A DNA stretch of 43,539 bases, taken from assembly GCA_965657645.1 (NCBI GenBank), contig CBFHOS010000014.1, positions 1 to 43,539 of the forward strand, read 5' to 3'. The notes under the pieces were generated by a model. It ran no database searches and was not told where the DNA came from. It saw nothing but the letters and a program-made list of their open reading frames with translations. Position 1 is the stretch's first letter; every line of letters begins with the position of its first letter. Origin of the DNA: CBFHOS01 sp965657645 (GTDB taxonomy: Bacteria; Pseudomonadota; Alphaproteobacteria; Puniceispirillales; Puniceispirillaceae). A program made the translations under genes and the position numbers. Shown here in pieces: positions 1 to 8,326 of this stretch.

Positions 1-126
1 TGTATTGTTGGTATATTATTAGTAATTATTATAAAATATATATTAAATAAATCAAATATTAAATACAATAAATATTATAATAATATTACAAGTTTTGAAA
101 ATGATTCAAGTGATATTAATCAATAA
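1..126 (+). CDS. Possible C-terminal fragment of an AT-rich membrane-anchored protein (5' end outside window)
   Basis: Frame 1 is open from the first base to a TAA at 124-126, giving 41 residues without a start codon. The peptide begins with a hydrophobic stretch rich in Ile, Leu and Val (about residues 2-15), consistent with a transmembrane segment, followed by a hydrophilic tail rich in Asn, Lys, Tyr, Ser and Asp. Base composition is about 10-13% GC, far below the roughly 50% GC genes that follow. Chance openness over 41 codons is unlikely but not excluded in such AT-rich DNA. The residue usage resembles very AT-rich genomes such as protist or large-virus genes rather than the rest of this scaffold. 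It could be an assembly chimera, a foreign insert or simply non-coding DNA. No function is assigned. Confidence 0.25.
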   Translation, partial: CIVGILLVIIIKYILNKSNIKYNKYYNNITSFENDSSDINQ

Positions 127-175
127 CATAAATTGTGTGTTTAGTTTTTTATTTTCTGTTCAATCATACTATTAT

Positions 176-193
176 TATGTATATACATATAAT
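176..193 (+). promoter_or_regulatory. Candidate HutC-type operator and -10 box upstream of hutI
   Basis: Positions 176-189 form a 14-bp perfect palindrome, TATGTATATACATA, containing TGTA-N2-TACA, the core described for binding sites of the GntR-family repressor HutC. An exact TATAAT overlaps its right end at 188-193; the bases 17 upstream (CATACT) are a poor -35. The hutI ATG is at 223, with a weak AAAGG at 207-211. The operator would sit on the promoter, as expected for a urocanate-responsive repressor. Because this region is about 80-85% AT, such motifs also arise by chance, and no hutC gene is visible here. Confidence 0.35.
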
Positions 194-222
194 TATTAAG
201 CGCAACAAAGGCAACATATATA

Positions 223-1416
223 ATGCTTCTTAAAAACGCACAATTGGCCACAATGACTGGCGCTCACGCATACGGTCTTCAAAGTGACGGTGCGATTGTC
301 ATTGAGGATGACATTATTGTCTGGGTGGGGCGGATTTCGGACCTGCCACACAAATATGATGGCCATGAGATAATTGATCTTGGCGGTGCGCTGGTCACGC
401 CGGGGTTAATCGATTGCCACACACACCTTGTCCATGGCGGAAACAGGGCAAATGAGTTTGCAATGCGCTTGGAGGGTGCGTCTTATGAAGAACTCGCGCG
501 GGCGGGCGGCGGCATTGTCTCGACTGTCAAAGCCACCAGAGACGCAAGCTTTGAAGAGCTGGTAGCCTCAGCCCTGCCCCGCCTTGATCGTTTGATTGCC
601 GAGGGCGTTTGCACCATCGAGATCAAATCTGGATATGGTTTAGACCAAGATACCGAGCTTAAAATGCTGCGCGTTGCCCGCCACCTTGAAACATTAAGAC
701 CGATCCGCATAAAAACCAGCTTTCTAGGCGCACATGCGGTGCCGATTGACTATGCGGGCCAACCCGAAACATACATAACAGAAATATGCCTCCCCACCCT
801 AGAGATCGCCTTCAAAGAAGGGCTCGTAGATGCTGTCGATGGGTTTTGTGAAGGCATCGCTTTTAACCCTGAGCAAATTGAGCTGCTTTTCCAAAAAGCC
901 GTTGAACTTGGCCTGCCAGTCAAGCTTCACGCCGAACAACTTTCTAACATTGGTGGGACCCAGCTTGTTGCTAAATATCACGGCCTCTCTGCTGATCACA
1001 TCGAATATGCAAATGACGCCGATGCGATGGCTCTGGCAAAAGCCGGCACAGTCGCAGTGATTTTGCCAGGCGCTTTTTATACCCTTTGCGAGAAACAAAC
1101 CCCGCCAATTCAATCGCTTCGGGCACATAATGTACCAATTGCGCTCGCCACAGATTGTAATCCGGGCTCGTCGCCTCTGACATCACTTCTGTTAGCCATG
1201 AACATGGCATGCACATTTTTCCGCGTAACGCCCGAAGAAGCACTGATCGGAACCACAACCAACGCCGCACGGGCCTTGGGCCTATCTGACACTGGTAAAA
1301 TAGCCGCCGGTTACCGCGCGGATCTTTGTGTTTGGGACGTACAACACCCGGCGGAACTCGCCTACAGAATTGGTTTCAATCCCCTCAAACAACGTATTTT
1401 TGGAGGCCGCACATGA
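223..1416 (+). CDS. hutI: Imidazolonepropionase
   Basis: HutI hydrolyses 4-imidazolone-5-propionate to N-formimino-L-glutamate, the third step of histidine degradation, in the cytoplasm. The 397-residue product has normal length for the family. It shows the amidohydrolase metal motif DCHTHLVHGG near residues 64-73, the EIKSGYGL segment near 133-140, KLHAEQ near 239, the DHIEYA strand near 261 and ATDCNPGS near 313-320. It is the first gene of a four-gene cluster and overlaps hutH by 3 bases (ATGA). The start at 223 follows an abrupt change in base composition from about 15% GC to about 50% GC. The ribosome binding site is weak, so expression may depend on promoter control. Identification is firm. 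Confidence 0.97.
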   Translation: MLLKNAQLATMTGAHAYGLQSDGAIVIEDDIIVWVGRISDLPHKYDGHEIIDLGGALVTPGLIDCHTHLVHGGNRANEFAMRLEGASYEELARAGGGIVSTVKATRDASFEELVASALPRLDRLIAEGVCTIEIKSGYGLDQDTELKMLRVARHLETLRPIRIKTSFLGAHAVPIDYAGQPETYITEICLPTLEIAFKEGLVDAVDGFCEGIAFNPEQIELLFQKAVELGLPVKLHAEQLSNIGGTQLVAKYHGLSADHIEYANDADAMALAKAGTVAVILPGAFYTLCEKQTPPIQSLRAHNVPIALATDCNPGSSPLTSLLLAMNMACTFFRVTPEEALIGTTTNAARALGLSDTGKIAAGYRADLCVWDVQHPAELAYRIGFNPLKQRIFGGRT

Positions 1417-2954
1417 CCGTCGTCTTAAAGCCCGGACACGCTTCGCTCTCTGATCTACAGAGCATTTGGCAAGATTGTCTCTCTGTTCGATTGGATGAAA
1501 AGGCCAGACCCGCCATCGAATCCGCGGCGGTTTTGGTTGCAAAGGCCGCTGCGGGAAATGAGGCTGTCTATGGCGTCAACACAGGGTTTGGGAAACTGGC
1601 GAGCGTTAAGATTGAGGCCAAAGACACGGCAATTCTGCAAAAGAACTTAATCTTGTCTCATTGCTGCGGCGTTGGTGAGCCTCTGGATGTGGCGACAACC
1701 AGACTGATGATGGTGCTAAAACTACTCTCGCTTGGTCGCGGTGCGTCGGGGATTGTTTGGGCCACGATTGATCAAATACAAAAGATGCTCGCAAAGAACG
1801 TCACGCCCATTATTCCCGATCAAGGGTCAGTCGGTGCGTCTGGCGACCTTGCGCCTTTGGCACATATGGCCGCCGCGATGATGGGATATGGTGATGCCAT
1901 TTTCAAAGGCAAGCGGATGCCCGCCAAAGACGCCCTCGATGCCGCAGGAATTACCCCCATCATATTTGGACCAAAGGAAGGGCTGGGCCTCATCAACGGC
2001 ACCCAATTTTCGACAGCATGTGCGTTGGTCGGTTTATTTAACGCGTGGCGGAACGCCGCTACAACAATCGTGTCGGCGGCTTTGTCTACCGATGCTATTA
2101 TGGGGTCCACAGCCCCGTTGACCGAAGAAATTCATGCTTTGCGCGGGCATGCTGGCCAGATTGCTGTCGCCGCCGCCATGCGCAATGCCATTTCCGGATC
2201 CCAAATTCGCGAAAGTCACCGCGAGGGCGATACACGTGTTCAAGATCCCTACTGCATCCGATGCCAAGCACAAGTTACTGGTGCGGCAATGGATTTGCTG
2301 CACTTCGCTGGACGGACGCTCGAAATCGAGGCCAATGCTGTTACCGATAATCCGTTAATTCTGACGGAAAAGGAGATGATTGTATCTGGCGGAAACTTCC
2401 ATGCCGAACCCGTGGCATTCGCGGCTGATCTGATAGCACTCGCGCTTTCGGAAATAGGCGCCATTTCGCAACGGCGCGTGGCCCTTATGGTCGATCCAAC
2501 TTTGTCATTTGATCTGCCACCCTTCCTCACACGGGACCCCGGATTAAATTCCGGCCTAATGGTTGCAGAAGTAACTACGGCGGCATTGATGAGTGAAAAC
2601 AAGCATCTCGCAAACCCATGTTCGACTGACTCGACCCCTACCTCGGCCAATCAAGAAGACCATGTGTCGATGTCGGCCCATGCGGCACGTCGATTGGAAC
2701 GCATGAACAAAAACCTCAATACCATTATCGGTGTTGAGTTGATGTGCGCCGCCCAAGGCATCGATTTTAGAGCACCGCTGAAAACTAGCCCGTCACTGGC
2801 AAAAGCTATGCTGGCAATTCGCGCGGTGGTCCCCACACTTAACGAGGACAGATATCAGGCTGACGACATTGCAAGGGCCTCTGAGCTTGTTGCGACAGGG
2901 GCGCTTGTTTCACGGTTGGGGATTGAGGGTTATGTTACAGGAGGAGCAACATGA
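1413..2954 (+). CDS. hutH: Histidine ammonia-lyase
   Basis: HutH removes ammonia from L-histidine to give trans-urocanate, the committed step of the Hut pathway. The 513-residue protein carries the Ala-Ser-Gly triad (residues 142-144, in GSVGASGDLAPLA) that cyclises autocatalytically to the MIO electrophile, and a conserved Tyr53 in the YGVNTGFG segment. The C-terminal part contains the family segment QEDHVSMSAHAARR. The reading frame is open 29 codons further upstream into hutI, but ATG 1413 is chosen because it overlaps the hutI stop in the ATGA form, has GGAGG just upstream (1402-1406) and gives the usual family length of about 510 residues. It is translationally coupled to hutI and hutG. 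Confidence 0.98.
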   Translation: MTVVLKPGHASLSDLQSIWQDCLSVRLDEKARPAIESAAVLVAKAAAGNEAVYGVNTGFGKLASVKIEAKDTAILQKNLILSHCCGVGEPLDVATTRLMMVLKLLSLGRGASGIVWATIDQIQKMLAKNVTPIIPDQGSVGASGDLAPLAHMAAAMMGYGDAIFKGKRMPAKDALDAAGITPIIFGPKEGLGLINGTQFSTACALVGLFNAWRNAATTIVSAALSTDAIMGSTAPLTEEIHALRGHAGQIAVAAAMRNAISGSQIRESHREGDTRVQDPYCIRCQAQVTGAAMDLLHFAGRTLEIEANAVTDNPLILTEKEMIVSGGNFHAEPVAFAADLIALALSEIGAISQRRVALMVDPTLSFDLPPFLTRDPGLNSGLMVAEVTTAALMSENKHLANPCSTDSTPTSANQEDHVSMSAHAARRLERMNKNLNTIIGVELMCAAQGIDFRAPLKTSPSLAKAMLAIRAVVPTLNEDRYQADDIARASELVATGALVSRLGIEGYVTGGAT

Positions 2955-3751
2955 TGAAACCGTATGAAGTCATTCGCGGCAATAGCCCGATTGTGTTGGG
3001 CCTCCCTCATACCGGCACATATGTTCCCAAAAATATTTTTGCCAATTTGACGCCGCTGGGCAAAACCCTTGGCGATACAGACTGGCATGTTCACCGGCTT
3101 TATGACGGCTTACTCGCGGGTGCAACTTCGGTGCGGGCCACATTCCACAGATATGTTATCGATGCCAATCGCAACCCAACAGGCGAGAGCCTTTATCCGG
3201 GGCAAAACACCACCAATCTTGTGCCCACCACGAATTTTGATGGAGAGCCCATTTGGATTACAGAGCCAACTGAGGCCGAAATCGCGACGCGGTTAGAACA
3301 ATTCCATCACCCCTATCATCGCGCACTTCGCGCGGAATTAGACCGTGTCAAAGAGCTTCACGGTGTGGCCATACTATTTGATTGTCATTCCATCAGATCG
3401 AACATTCCATATCTGTTTGAAGGCAAATTACCCGACTTCAACATTGGCACTGATAGCGGCAAAGCCTGTGCAGCCGAGCTAGCGCAAATTGTCGAGACCA
3501 CATGCGCCGCCGCTGATGGGTTTTCGTCAGTATTGAACGGGCGTTTCAAGGGCGGTTGGACAACGCGTCATTACGGAGAACCGCACCGCAATATCCATGC
3601 AATACAATTGGAACTCGCGCAATCGACCCACCTTGCGCAAGAAACGCCGCCCTTTGACTACGATCCACAAAAGGCCGCAGACCTGCAAATCCATCTAACA
3701 GCCATCCTCAGAAAATTGGCCGAGCAGGCCCCGTCTCTAGGAGCAAAATAA
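2951..3751 (+). CDS. hutG: N-formylglutamate deformylase
   Basis: This 266-residue enzyme hydrolyses N-formyl-L-glutamate to glutamate and formate, the last step of the five-step Hut route. It belongs to the N-formylglutamate amidohydrolase family: GLPHTGTYVP near residues 17-26, DTDWHVHRLYD near 42-52, RYVIDANRNP near 67-76, DCHSIRS near 143 and NIHAIQLE near 217. It lacks the arginase-type GGDHS metal site of formiminoglutamases, so the pathway here should need HutF (formiminoglutamate deiminase), which is not in the window. The start overlaps the hutH stop (ATGA) and is preceded by AGGAGG. Its stop shares one base with the hutU start (TAATG). Confidence 0.93.
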   Translation: MMKPYEVIRGNSPIVLGLPHTGTYVPKNIFANLTPLGKTLGDTDWHVHRLYDGLLAGATSVRATFHRYVIDANRNPTGESLYPGQNTTNLVPTTNFDGEPIWITEPTEAEIATRLEQFHHPYHRALRAELDRVKELHGVAILFDCHSIRSNIPYLFEGKLPDFNIGTDSGKACAAELAQIVETTCAAADGFSSVLNGRFKGGWTTRHYGEPHRNIHAIQLELAQSTHLAQETPPFDYDPQKAADLQIHLTAILRKLAEQAPSLGAK

Positions 3752-5427
3752 TGACCGAGCGCACAATTGGTCCCCGACATAATCTTCGCGATGTTTTTCC
3801 AGATACTGGCACGCAAATCACTGCCAAAAGCTGGCTAACGGAAGCGCCGATGCGAATGCTGATGAACAATCTTCATCCTGATGTCGCGGAAAACCCCCAT
3901 GAACTTGTTGTTTATGGCGGCATTGGTCGCGCCGCACGCACTTGGGATGATTTTGATAAAATGGTTACCACCCTAAAAACCCTTGAAGAGGATGAAACCC
4001 TCTTGGTGCAATCGGGAAAACCCGTCGGCGTGTTTCGCACCCACAAGGATGCACCGCGTGTTTTGATCGCCAACTCCAATTTGGTGCCGCATTGGGCAAA
4101 CTGGGATCATTTCAACGAGCTCGATAAAAAAGGGTTGGCAATGTATGGCCAGATGACTGCCGGGTCATGGATCTATATCGGTGCGCAAGGTATCGTTCAG
4201 GGTACATATGAAACCTTCGTAGAGGCCGGACGCCAGCATTATGACGGCAATTTAACTGGCCGGTGGGTGTTAACTGGCGGCCTTGGCGGCATGGGCGGTG
4301 CCCAGCCACTCGCCGCGGTAATGGCTGGTGCCTGTTGTCTTGCGGTTGAATGCGATGAAACCCGGGCAGATTTTCGTCTTCGCACGCGATATGTGGACGA
4401 GAAGACCCACTCGCTCGATGAAGCATTGCAAATGATTGAACGGTGGGTTGCGGCCGGAGACGCCAAATCCGTCGCGCTCATCGGCAATGCGGCTGAGGTA
4501 TTTCCAGAGATTTTAAGGCGCGGGGTGCGGCCAGATATTGTTACGGATCAAACCAGTGCGCATGACCCTTTGCGCGGATATTTGCCAATAAATTGGACCA
4601 TTGCACAATGGCGCACGAGCCAAGAAACCGACCCTAAGATGGTCGAGGCCGCGGCCCGTGCGTCGATGAAAATTCAAGTAGAAGCTATGGTTGCGTTTTG
4701 GAATGCTGGCGTTCCGACGCTTGATTACGGCAACAACATTCGGCAAGTCGCACTGGATGAAGGGCTCGAAAATGCATTCGCATTTCCCGGCTTCGTTCCT
4801 GCATATATCCGCCCCCTATTCTGTCGCGGCATCGGTCCGTTTCGATGGTGTGCATTGTCCGGCGACCCAGAGGATATCTATAAAACGGATGCTAAGGTCA
4901 AAGAACTCGTTGATGATCCCCATTTGCATAACTGGCTGAACATGGCGCGTGAACGGATCAAATTTCAGGGTCTCCCCGCCCGCATTTGCTGGGTTGGGTT
5001 GGGCATACGACACAGGCTCGGTCTGGCCTTTAATGAAATGGTACGCACAGGTGAATTATCGGCCCCCATTGTTATCGGGCGGGATCATCTCGATTCTGGA
5101 TCGGTTGCCTCACCGAACAGGGAAACCGAAGCCATGATGGATGGCTCTGACGCTGTTTCTGATTGGCCGTTGCTAAATGCATTGCTCAACACCGCGTCGG
5201 GCGCGACTTGGGTGTCAATCCACCATGGCGGCGGGGTTGGTATGGGGTTCTCTCAACATTCGGGCATGGTGATTTGTTGTGATGGGTCCAAGGACGCGGA
5301 CAGGCGGTTGGCCAATGTGCTCTGGAACGATCCGGCAACCGGCGTCATGCGTCATGCTGATGCTGGATATCAAGATGCCGTAGCCTGCGCTCGTGAACAT
5401 GATTTAAATTTACCGGCTATCCTCTGA
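3751..5427 (+). CDS. hutU: Urocanate hydratase (urocanase)
   Basis: HutU adds water to urocanate using tightly bound NAD+ as an electrophile and forms 4-imidazolone-5-propionate, the second Hut step. The protein is 558 residues, the usual bacterial length. The glycine-rich NAD-binding segment GGLGGMGGAQ lies at about residues 176-185. The invariant block with RPLFCRGIGPFRW (Cys358) and SGDPEDIYKTD follows at about 355-380, and HHGGGVGMGFSQHSG is near the C-terminus. Its ATG overlaps the hutG stop (TAATG), with AGGAG 8 to 12 bases upstream. It is the last gene of the cluster; no strong T-tailed hairpin is visible after it before the tRNA gene. Confidence 0.98.
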   Translation: MTERTIGPRHNLRDVFPDTGTQITAKSWLTEAPMRMLMNNLHPDVAENPHELVVYGGIGRAARTWDDFDKMVTTLKTLEEDETLLVQSGKPVGVFRTHKDAPRVLIANSNLVPHWANWDHFNELDKKGLAMYGQMTAGSWIYIGAQGIVQGTYETFVEAGRQHYDGNLTGRWVLTGGLGGMGGAQPLAAVMAGACCLAVECDETRADFRLRTRYVDEKTHSLDEALQMIERWVAAGDAKSVALIGNAAEVFPEILRRGVRPDIVTDQTSAHDPLRGYLPINWTIAQWRTSQETDPKMVEAAARASMKIQVEAMVAFWNAGVPTLDYGNNIRQVALDEGLENAFAFPGFVPAYIRPLFCRGIGPFRWCALSGDPEDIYKTDAKVKELVDDPHLHNWLNMARERIKFQGLPARICWVGLGIRHRLGLAFNEMVRTGELSAPIVIGRDHLDSGSVASPNRETEAMMDGSDAVSDWPLLNALLNTASGATWVSIHHGGGVGMGFSQHSGMVICCDGSKDADRRLANVLWNDPATGVMRHADAGYQDAVACAREHDLNLPAIL

Positions 5428-5567
5428 CCACAGAAAGCCGTCGCTATGCCATCGTCTCACAAAGGTTAAATGCCTAGTCCATCGCTTGATAATGGGCTAA
5501 TTTCTGCGTCTTTTCGGGGGATATCTTCCAGCGCGAAATTCCTTAAAAAAAGATTTACCTTTTGGTA

Positions 5568-5596
5568 TTGACGAAAATAGGTGGATACATTAACTA
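5568..5596 (+). promoter_or_regulatory. Putative sigma-70 promoter of tRNA-Ser
   Basis: A TTGACG hexamer (5568-5573) is followed, after a 17-base spacer, by TAACTA (5591-5596), and the tRNA starts 25 bases further on. The -35 box is near consensus and the spacing ideal, but the -10 box matches poorly. The stretch 5428-5621 between hutU and the tRNA shows nothing else that I recognise. Confidence 0.45.
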
Positions 5597-5621
5597 CAGG
5601 CGCACCAACGCTTTTTACCCC

Positions 5622-5711
5622 GGAGAGGTGGCAGAGCGGTTGAATGCACCGGTCTTGAAAACCGGCAAGGTAGCAATACCTTCCAGGGTTCGAATCCCTG
5701 CCTCTCCGCCA
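5622..5711 (+). tRNA. tRNA-Ser (anticodon UGA)
   Basis: The acceptor stem GGAGAGG (5622-5628) pairs perfectly with CCTCTCC (5701-5707), followed by discriminator G and an encoded CCA (5709-5711). The anticodon arm reads CCGGTCTTGAAAACCGG, placing TGA in the loop. The T arm contains GGTTCGAATCC. The 90-base length and long variable arm (about AAGGTAGCAATACCTT) are those of a class II serine tRNA. It decodes UCA and other UCN codons. Anticodon, loops and stems are all intact. Confidence 0.97.
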
Positions 5712-5810
5712 TTCCCTACATCTCAAATAACCCAAAGCCGTCACGCAACGTTTGTTGCTGTGCGATTATGTGGGCGTCTATGTTTTGCGATCAACGTTTA
5801 ACAAATCGCA

Positions 5811-6980
5811 CTAAGCCGGGTTTGGCACGGCTTGCCAGCGCTTTGACATCAAAAGATTGACCAAGAACAGGGCGAAAATAACGGCAACACCGATATGCAG
5901 TGATTGTGGGTTCACGATGGTGATCGCAAAGCCGGTTGCAAGCGGGCCGACCGCGGCGCCAATATCCCGCCATGTTTGATTACGCGCCATCGCATCAAGT
6001 GCCTGATCACTCTGGAAACTTGATGCGGCCGCCGGAAACAGAGTGCCCAACGCACCGCGCGCCAGAACGATCGCCACACAGCCAGCAATCAAAAACCCAA
6101 ATCCAATAGATGCAAAACCAGCTATCGTCATCAAGGCAGCAATCAATAATGGCCTGCGCACGCCAAACCTATCGGAAATCTTGCCCGCAATGGGTGCAAC
6201 AATCATTTCACCCAATCGCCGCGCCGCCAGAATAAAGCCACCAATGACAATCGCGGCTTGGACCGACACATGGTTAGCCCAGATCAGCGTGATGGATATG
6301 GTGAACACCCCATCAATCCCCGCCCCCATCCAAAAGATCAGCAAATCAAGCGCATTGGGTCGGCTACCAAGTCCGGCCGCCTTGTGCTTTTTATCCACAT
6401 TAGGCGGCGGCGGCACATCTTCCGCGCGAAGCATCATCGCCAAAGGTATGGCGACCATAGAGCCGATTGCCATATAGATAAAGACATCGCGCGGGCCGAC
6501 AATTCCGGCTAACCACACACCAACGGTCATCGCCAAAAGCGGGCCAACCTGCTCGACAGAACGGCTAATGCCGACACGGCTACCGGTTTTGGCCTTGTTC
6601 TGGGTCGCATAAGCCAGCGTCACCAGCAACAGCGCCGCATAGGACAAGCCCCACAGCATCCGCGCCCCAATCAAACCGCTTGTGTGATCCATCACCACAT
6701 ACCCAAGTGACGATAGCGCCGCCGTAACCGCCGCAAAAATGCAAAGACTGCGCATTCCGACAATCTCACCAATGCGCAAAATCAGCCCATAGGCGAAAAT
6801 CCGAATAATCCGGTTAACCGCCAGCAAAAAGCCAACCATTGCCATGCTGACACCAAAGGCATCGGCATTGATCGGCAATATGACATACAATAGCGCGTCA
6901 CCAAACATCGATAGAGACAGCACCCATGAGGACAGCCACAAATTTCGTAAGGTTAGGTCATCGCCCTGTTTTTTCAGCAT
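5811..6980 (-). CDS. Major facilitator superfamily permease
   Basis: A 389-residue integral membrane protein with about 12 hydrophobic segments in two halves joined by a charged central loop (PPPPNVDKKHKAA, near residues 182-194). An MFS motif A-like loop, GKISDRFGVRRP, appears in the second half. The substrate cannot be inferred. The start at 6980 (MLKKQGDD) is the only in-frame start between the N gap and the first membrane segment; the open frame upstream passes through the N run and is an artefact. It lies 3' of the UPF0261 gene on the same strand and may be the last gene of the P450-MttB-EamA-UPF0261 block, exporting or importing the compound handled there. The stop falls about 100 bases from the convergent tRNA gene. 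Confidence 0.85.
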   Translation of the reverse strand: MLKKQGDDLTLRNLWLSSWVLSLSMFGDALLYVILPINADAFGVSMAMVGFLLAVNRIIRIFAYGLILRIGEIVGMRSLCIFAAVTAALSSLGYVVMDHTSGLIGARMLWGLSYAALLLVTLAYATQNKAKTGSRVGISRSVEQVGPLLAMTVGVWLAGIVGPRDVFIYMAIGSMVAIPLAMMLRAEDVPPPPNVDKKHKAAGLGSRPNALDLLIFWMGAGIDGVFTISITLIWANHVSVQAAIVIGGFILAARRLGEMIVAPIAGKISDRFGVRRPLLIAALMTIAGFASIGFGFLIAGCVAIVLARGALGTLFPAAASSFQSDQALDAMARNQTWRDIGAAVGPLATGFAITIVNPQSLHIGVAVIFALFLVNLLMSKRWQAVPNPA

Positions 6981-7018
6981 TCTTGCTAAATTTTTAACGT
7001 GGCCAGACCCACATAATT

Positions 7019-7028
7019 NNNNNNNNNN
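7019..7028. other. Scaffold gap (10 N)
   Basis: Ten consecutive undetermined bases lie between the 3' end of the UPF0261 gene and the start of the MFS permease gene. A run of exactly ten is often a placeholder, so real length is unknown. Adjacency of the two genes, and the distance between them, is therefore an assembly statement rather than observed sequence. Confidence 0.98.
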
Positions 7029-8265
7029 ACCGCGCCGACGCCACGATTCCAGCCGCCACCCATTCATCAAACAATGCCAATACAGCATCAGCAAAGGCTT
7101 GGTCGTTAATATGCGCGTCAATTTCGGTTAGGCCAACCGGCGCCTTGATAGATTTACGGATTTCATCGGCAAAAGCCGCCAAACCCACAGGGTCATGCGC
7201 CATATCACCCGGACGATCCCATTCCTCGACACCGCCCAGTGGCATAAAGAAATGCGCGGGCGCGGTTGATTGCGCCATTCTGCCAACGACTTCACGCGCC
7301 GATTCTCGCCGCTCCTCTTCATTTAGCGCGGATGATTTGATCAGGCGGTTATGTTCGTGGAACGGCCGACCCTCAAAACGCTCTGGGATATCTTGCCACC
7401 CCGCGAAATCCACCAGATCAATACATCCGGGCGCCACCATCTGGGGGATACCGGCTCTGCCAGCGTTCAACATACGGTCTTGGCCTGCATTCACCACTGA
7501 TCCAGACAATAAATTAGCCATCTCAGACAGGCCAAAATCCATCACACAGACAAAGCCGCCCTGTGCCGCAATGCGCTCAAACGCCATGCCGCCCATACCG
7601 GTGGCGTGAAAGATTGCCACCTCATAGCCGCGTTCCTGCAATGGCCCACGCAACAGCTTCATATAGGACAGGCACGAGGAGCCTAGCGATGTCATGCCAA
7701 TCATCGGGCGTCTATCATCCAGATCAATTGCCGCCCGCGCCGCGCCCAGAACCGCACCGGCGGCCTGGCTTAGCGAGGATTTACACACCGAATTCAGCCC
7801 ATATAAGCCACCTGCCCACAATATCATCTGGATATCAGGCGACAGCCGGTCAGCCGGAATAATCGAGGAGAATGACACGGTCGAGACAACATATTTGGGA
7901 ACGCCGAGCGGCAGTGCCTGACACACATCAAGCGCCAGATCCGTGCCCATCGTCCCACCAAGCACAATCACACCATCGATTTTACCCTGTTCGTGTAATT
8001 GGCTGGTTAGTGTCGCAGAGCCAGCCGCCATGATCTGCATTGCCGCATTTTCATCATCACAGGCAATCGCAGCCTCGATGGAACTATTCGCCGCCGCCGT
8101 CACGTCATGTTTGGAAATATCACAGGGTCGCGTTGGATCACCCAGCACACTAACGTCCATGGTGATAACGCCGCCACCAGATCCGGCAATGCAATCGGCA
8201 ATGTAGGTAAGCTCTTCATCCTTGGTATCGTAAGTACCAACAACCAAAATCGTTTTATCAGCCAT
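7029..8265 (-). CDS. Tm-1-like ATP-binding / UPF0261 family protein (3' end in the gap)
   Basis: Visible are 412 residues, the approximate full length of this family (about 400-410). The N-terminus MADKTILVVGTYDTKDEEL is the typical opening of the Tm-1-like ATP-binding domain; glycine-rich segments follow (VIVLGGTMGTDLAL near residues 98-111, GMTSLGSS near 189, FHATGMGGMAFE near 217-228), and a C-terminal TIM-barrel-like domain ends in PLGGVEEWD and EIDAHINDQAFADA. The first base of codon 413 before the gap is T, compatible with a stop codon exactly there. The start is supported by AGGAG just upstream of ATG 8265. The plant homologue Tm-1 binds a viral replicase, but the bacterial function is unknown. 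It sits between two transporters in a metabolic block. Confidence 0.82.
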
Positions 8266-8326
8266 AGAAACTCCTCATTATCTAGGACGTTAAAACCCAA
8301 CCGGTAATTTTCCAAGCGGTTTGTCG

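Noticed and set aside
2045..2350. Long out-of-frame ORFs inside hut, mfd, ntr and pdh genes
   Set aside because: They are shadows of strong conserved genes in other frames, without homology or ribosome binding sites.
5466..5744. A 92-codon open frame on the minus strand covering the tRNA-Ser gene
   Set aside because: It runs across the tRNA gene; such frames through tRNA sequences are common false ORFs. No ribosome binding site or known domain.
5740..5775. Stem CACGCAAC/GTTGC-T-GTG after the tRNA as a terminator
   Set aside because: The stem has a bulge and no T run follows, so the call is not supported.
6994..7121. N-terminal extension of the MFS permease through the N run
   Set aside because: The extension passes through undetermined bases and then the antisense-frame of the UPF0261 gene; the true start is 6980.
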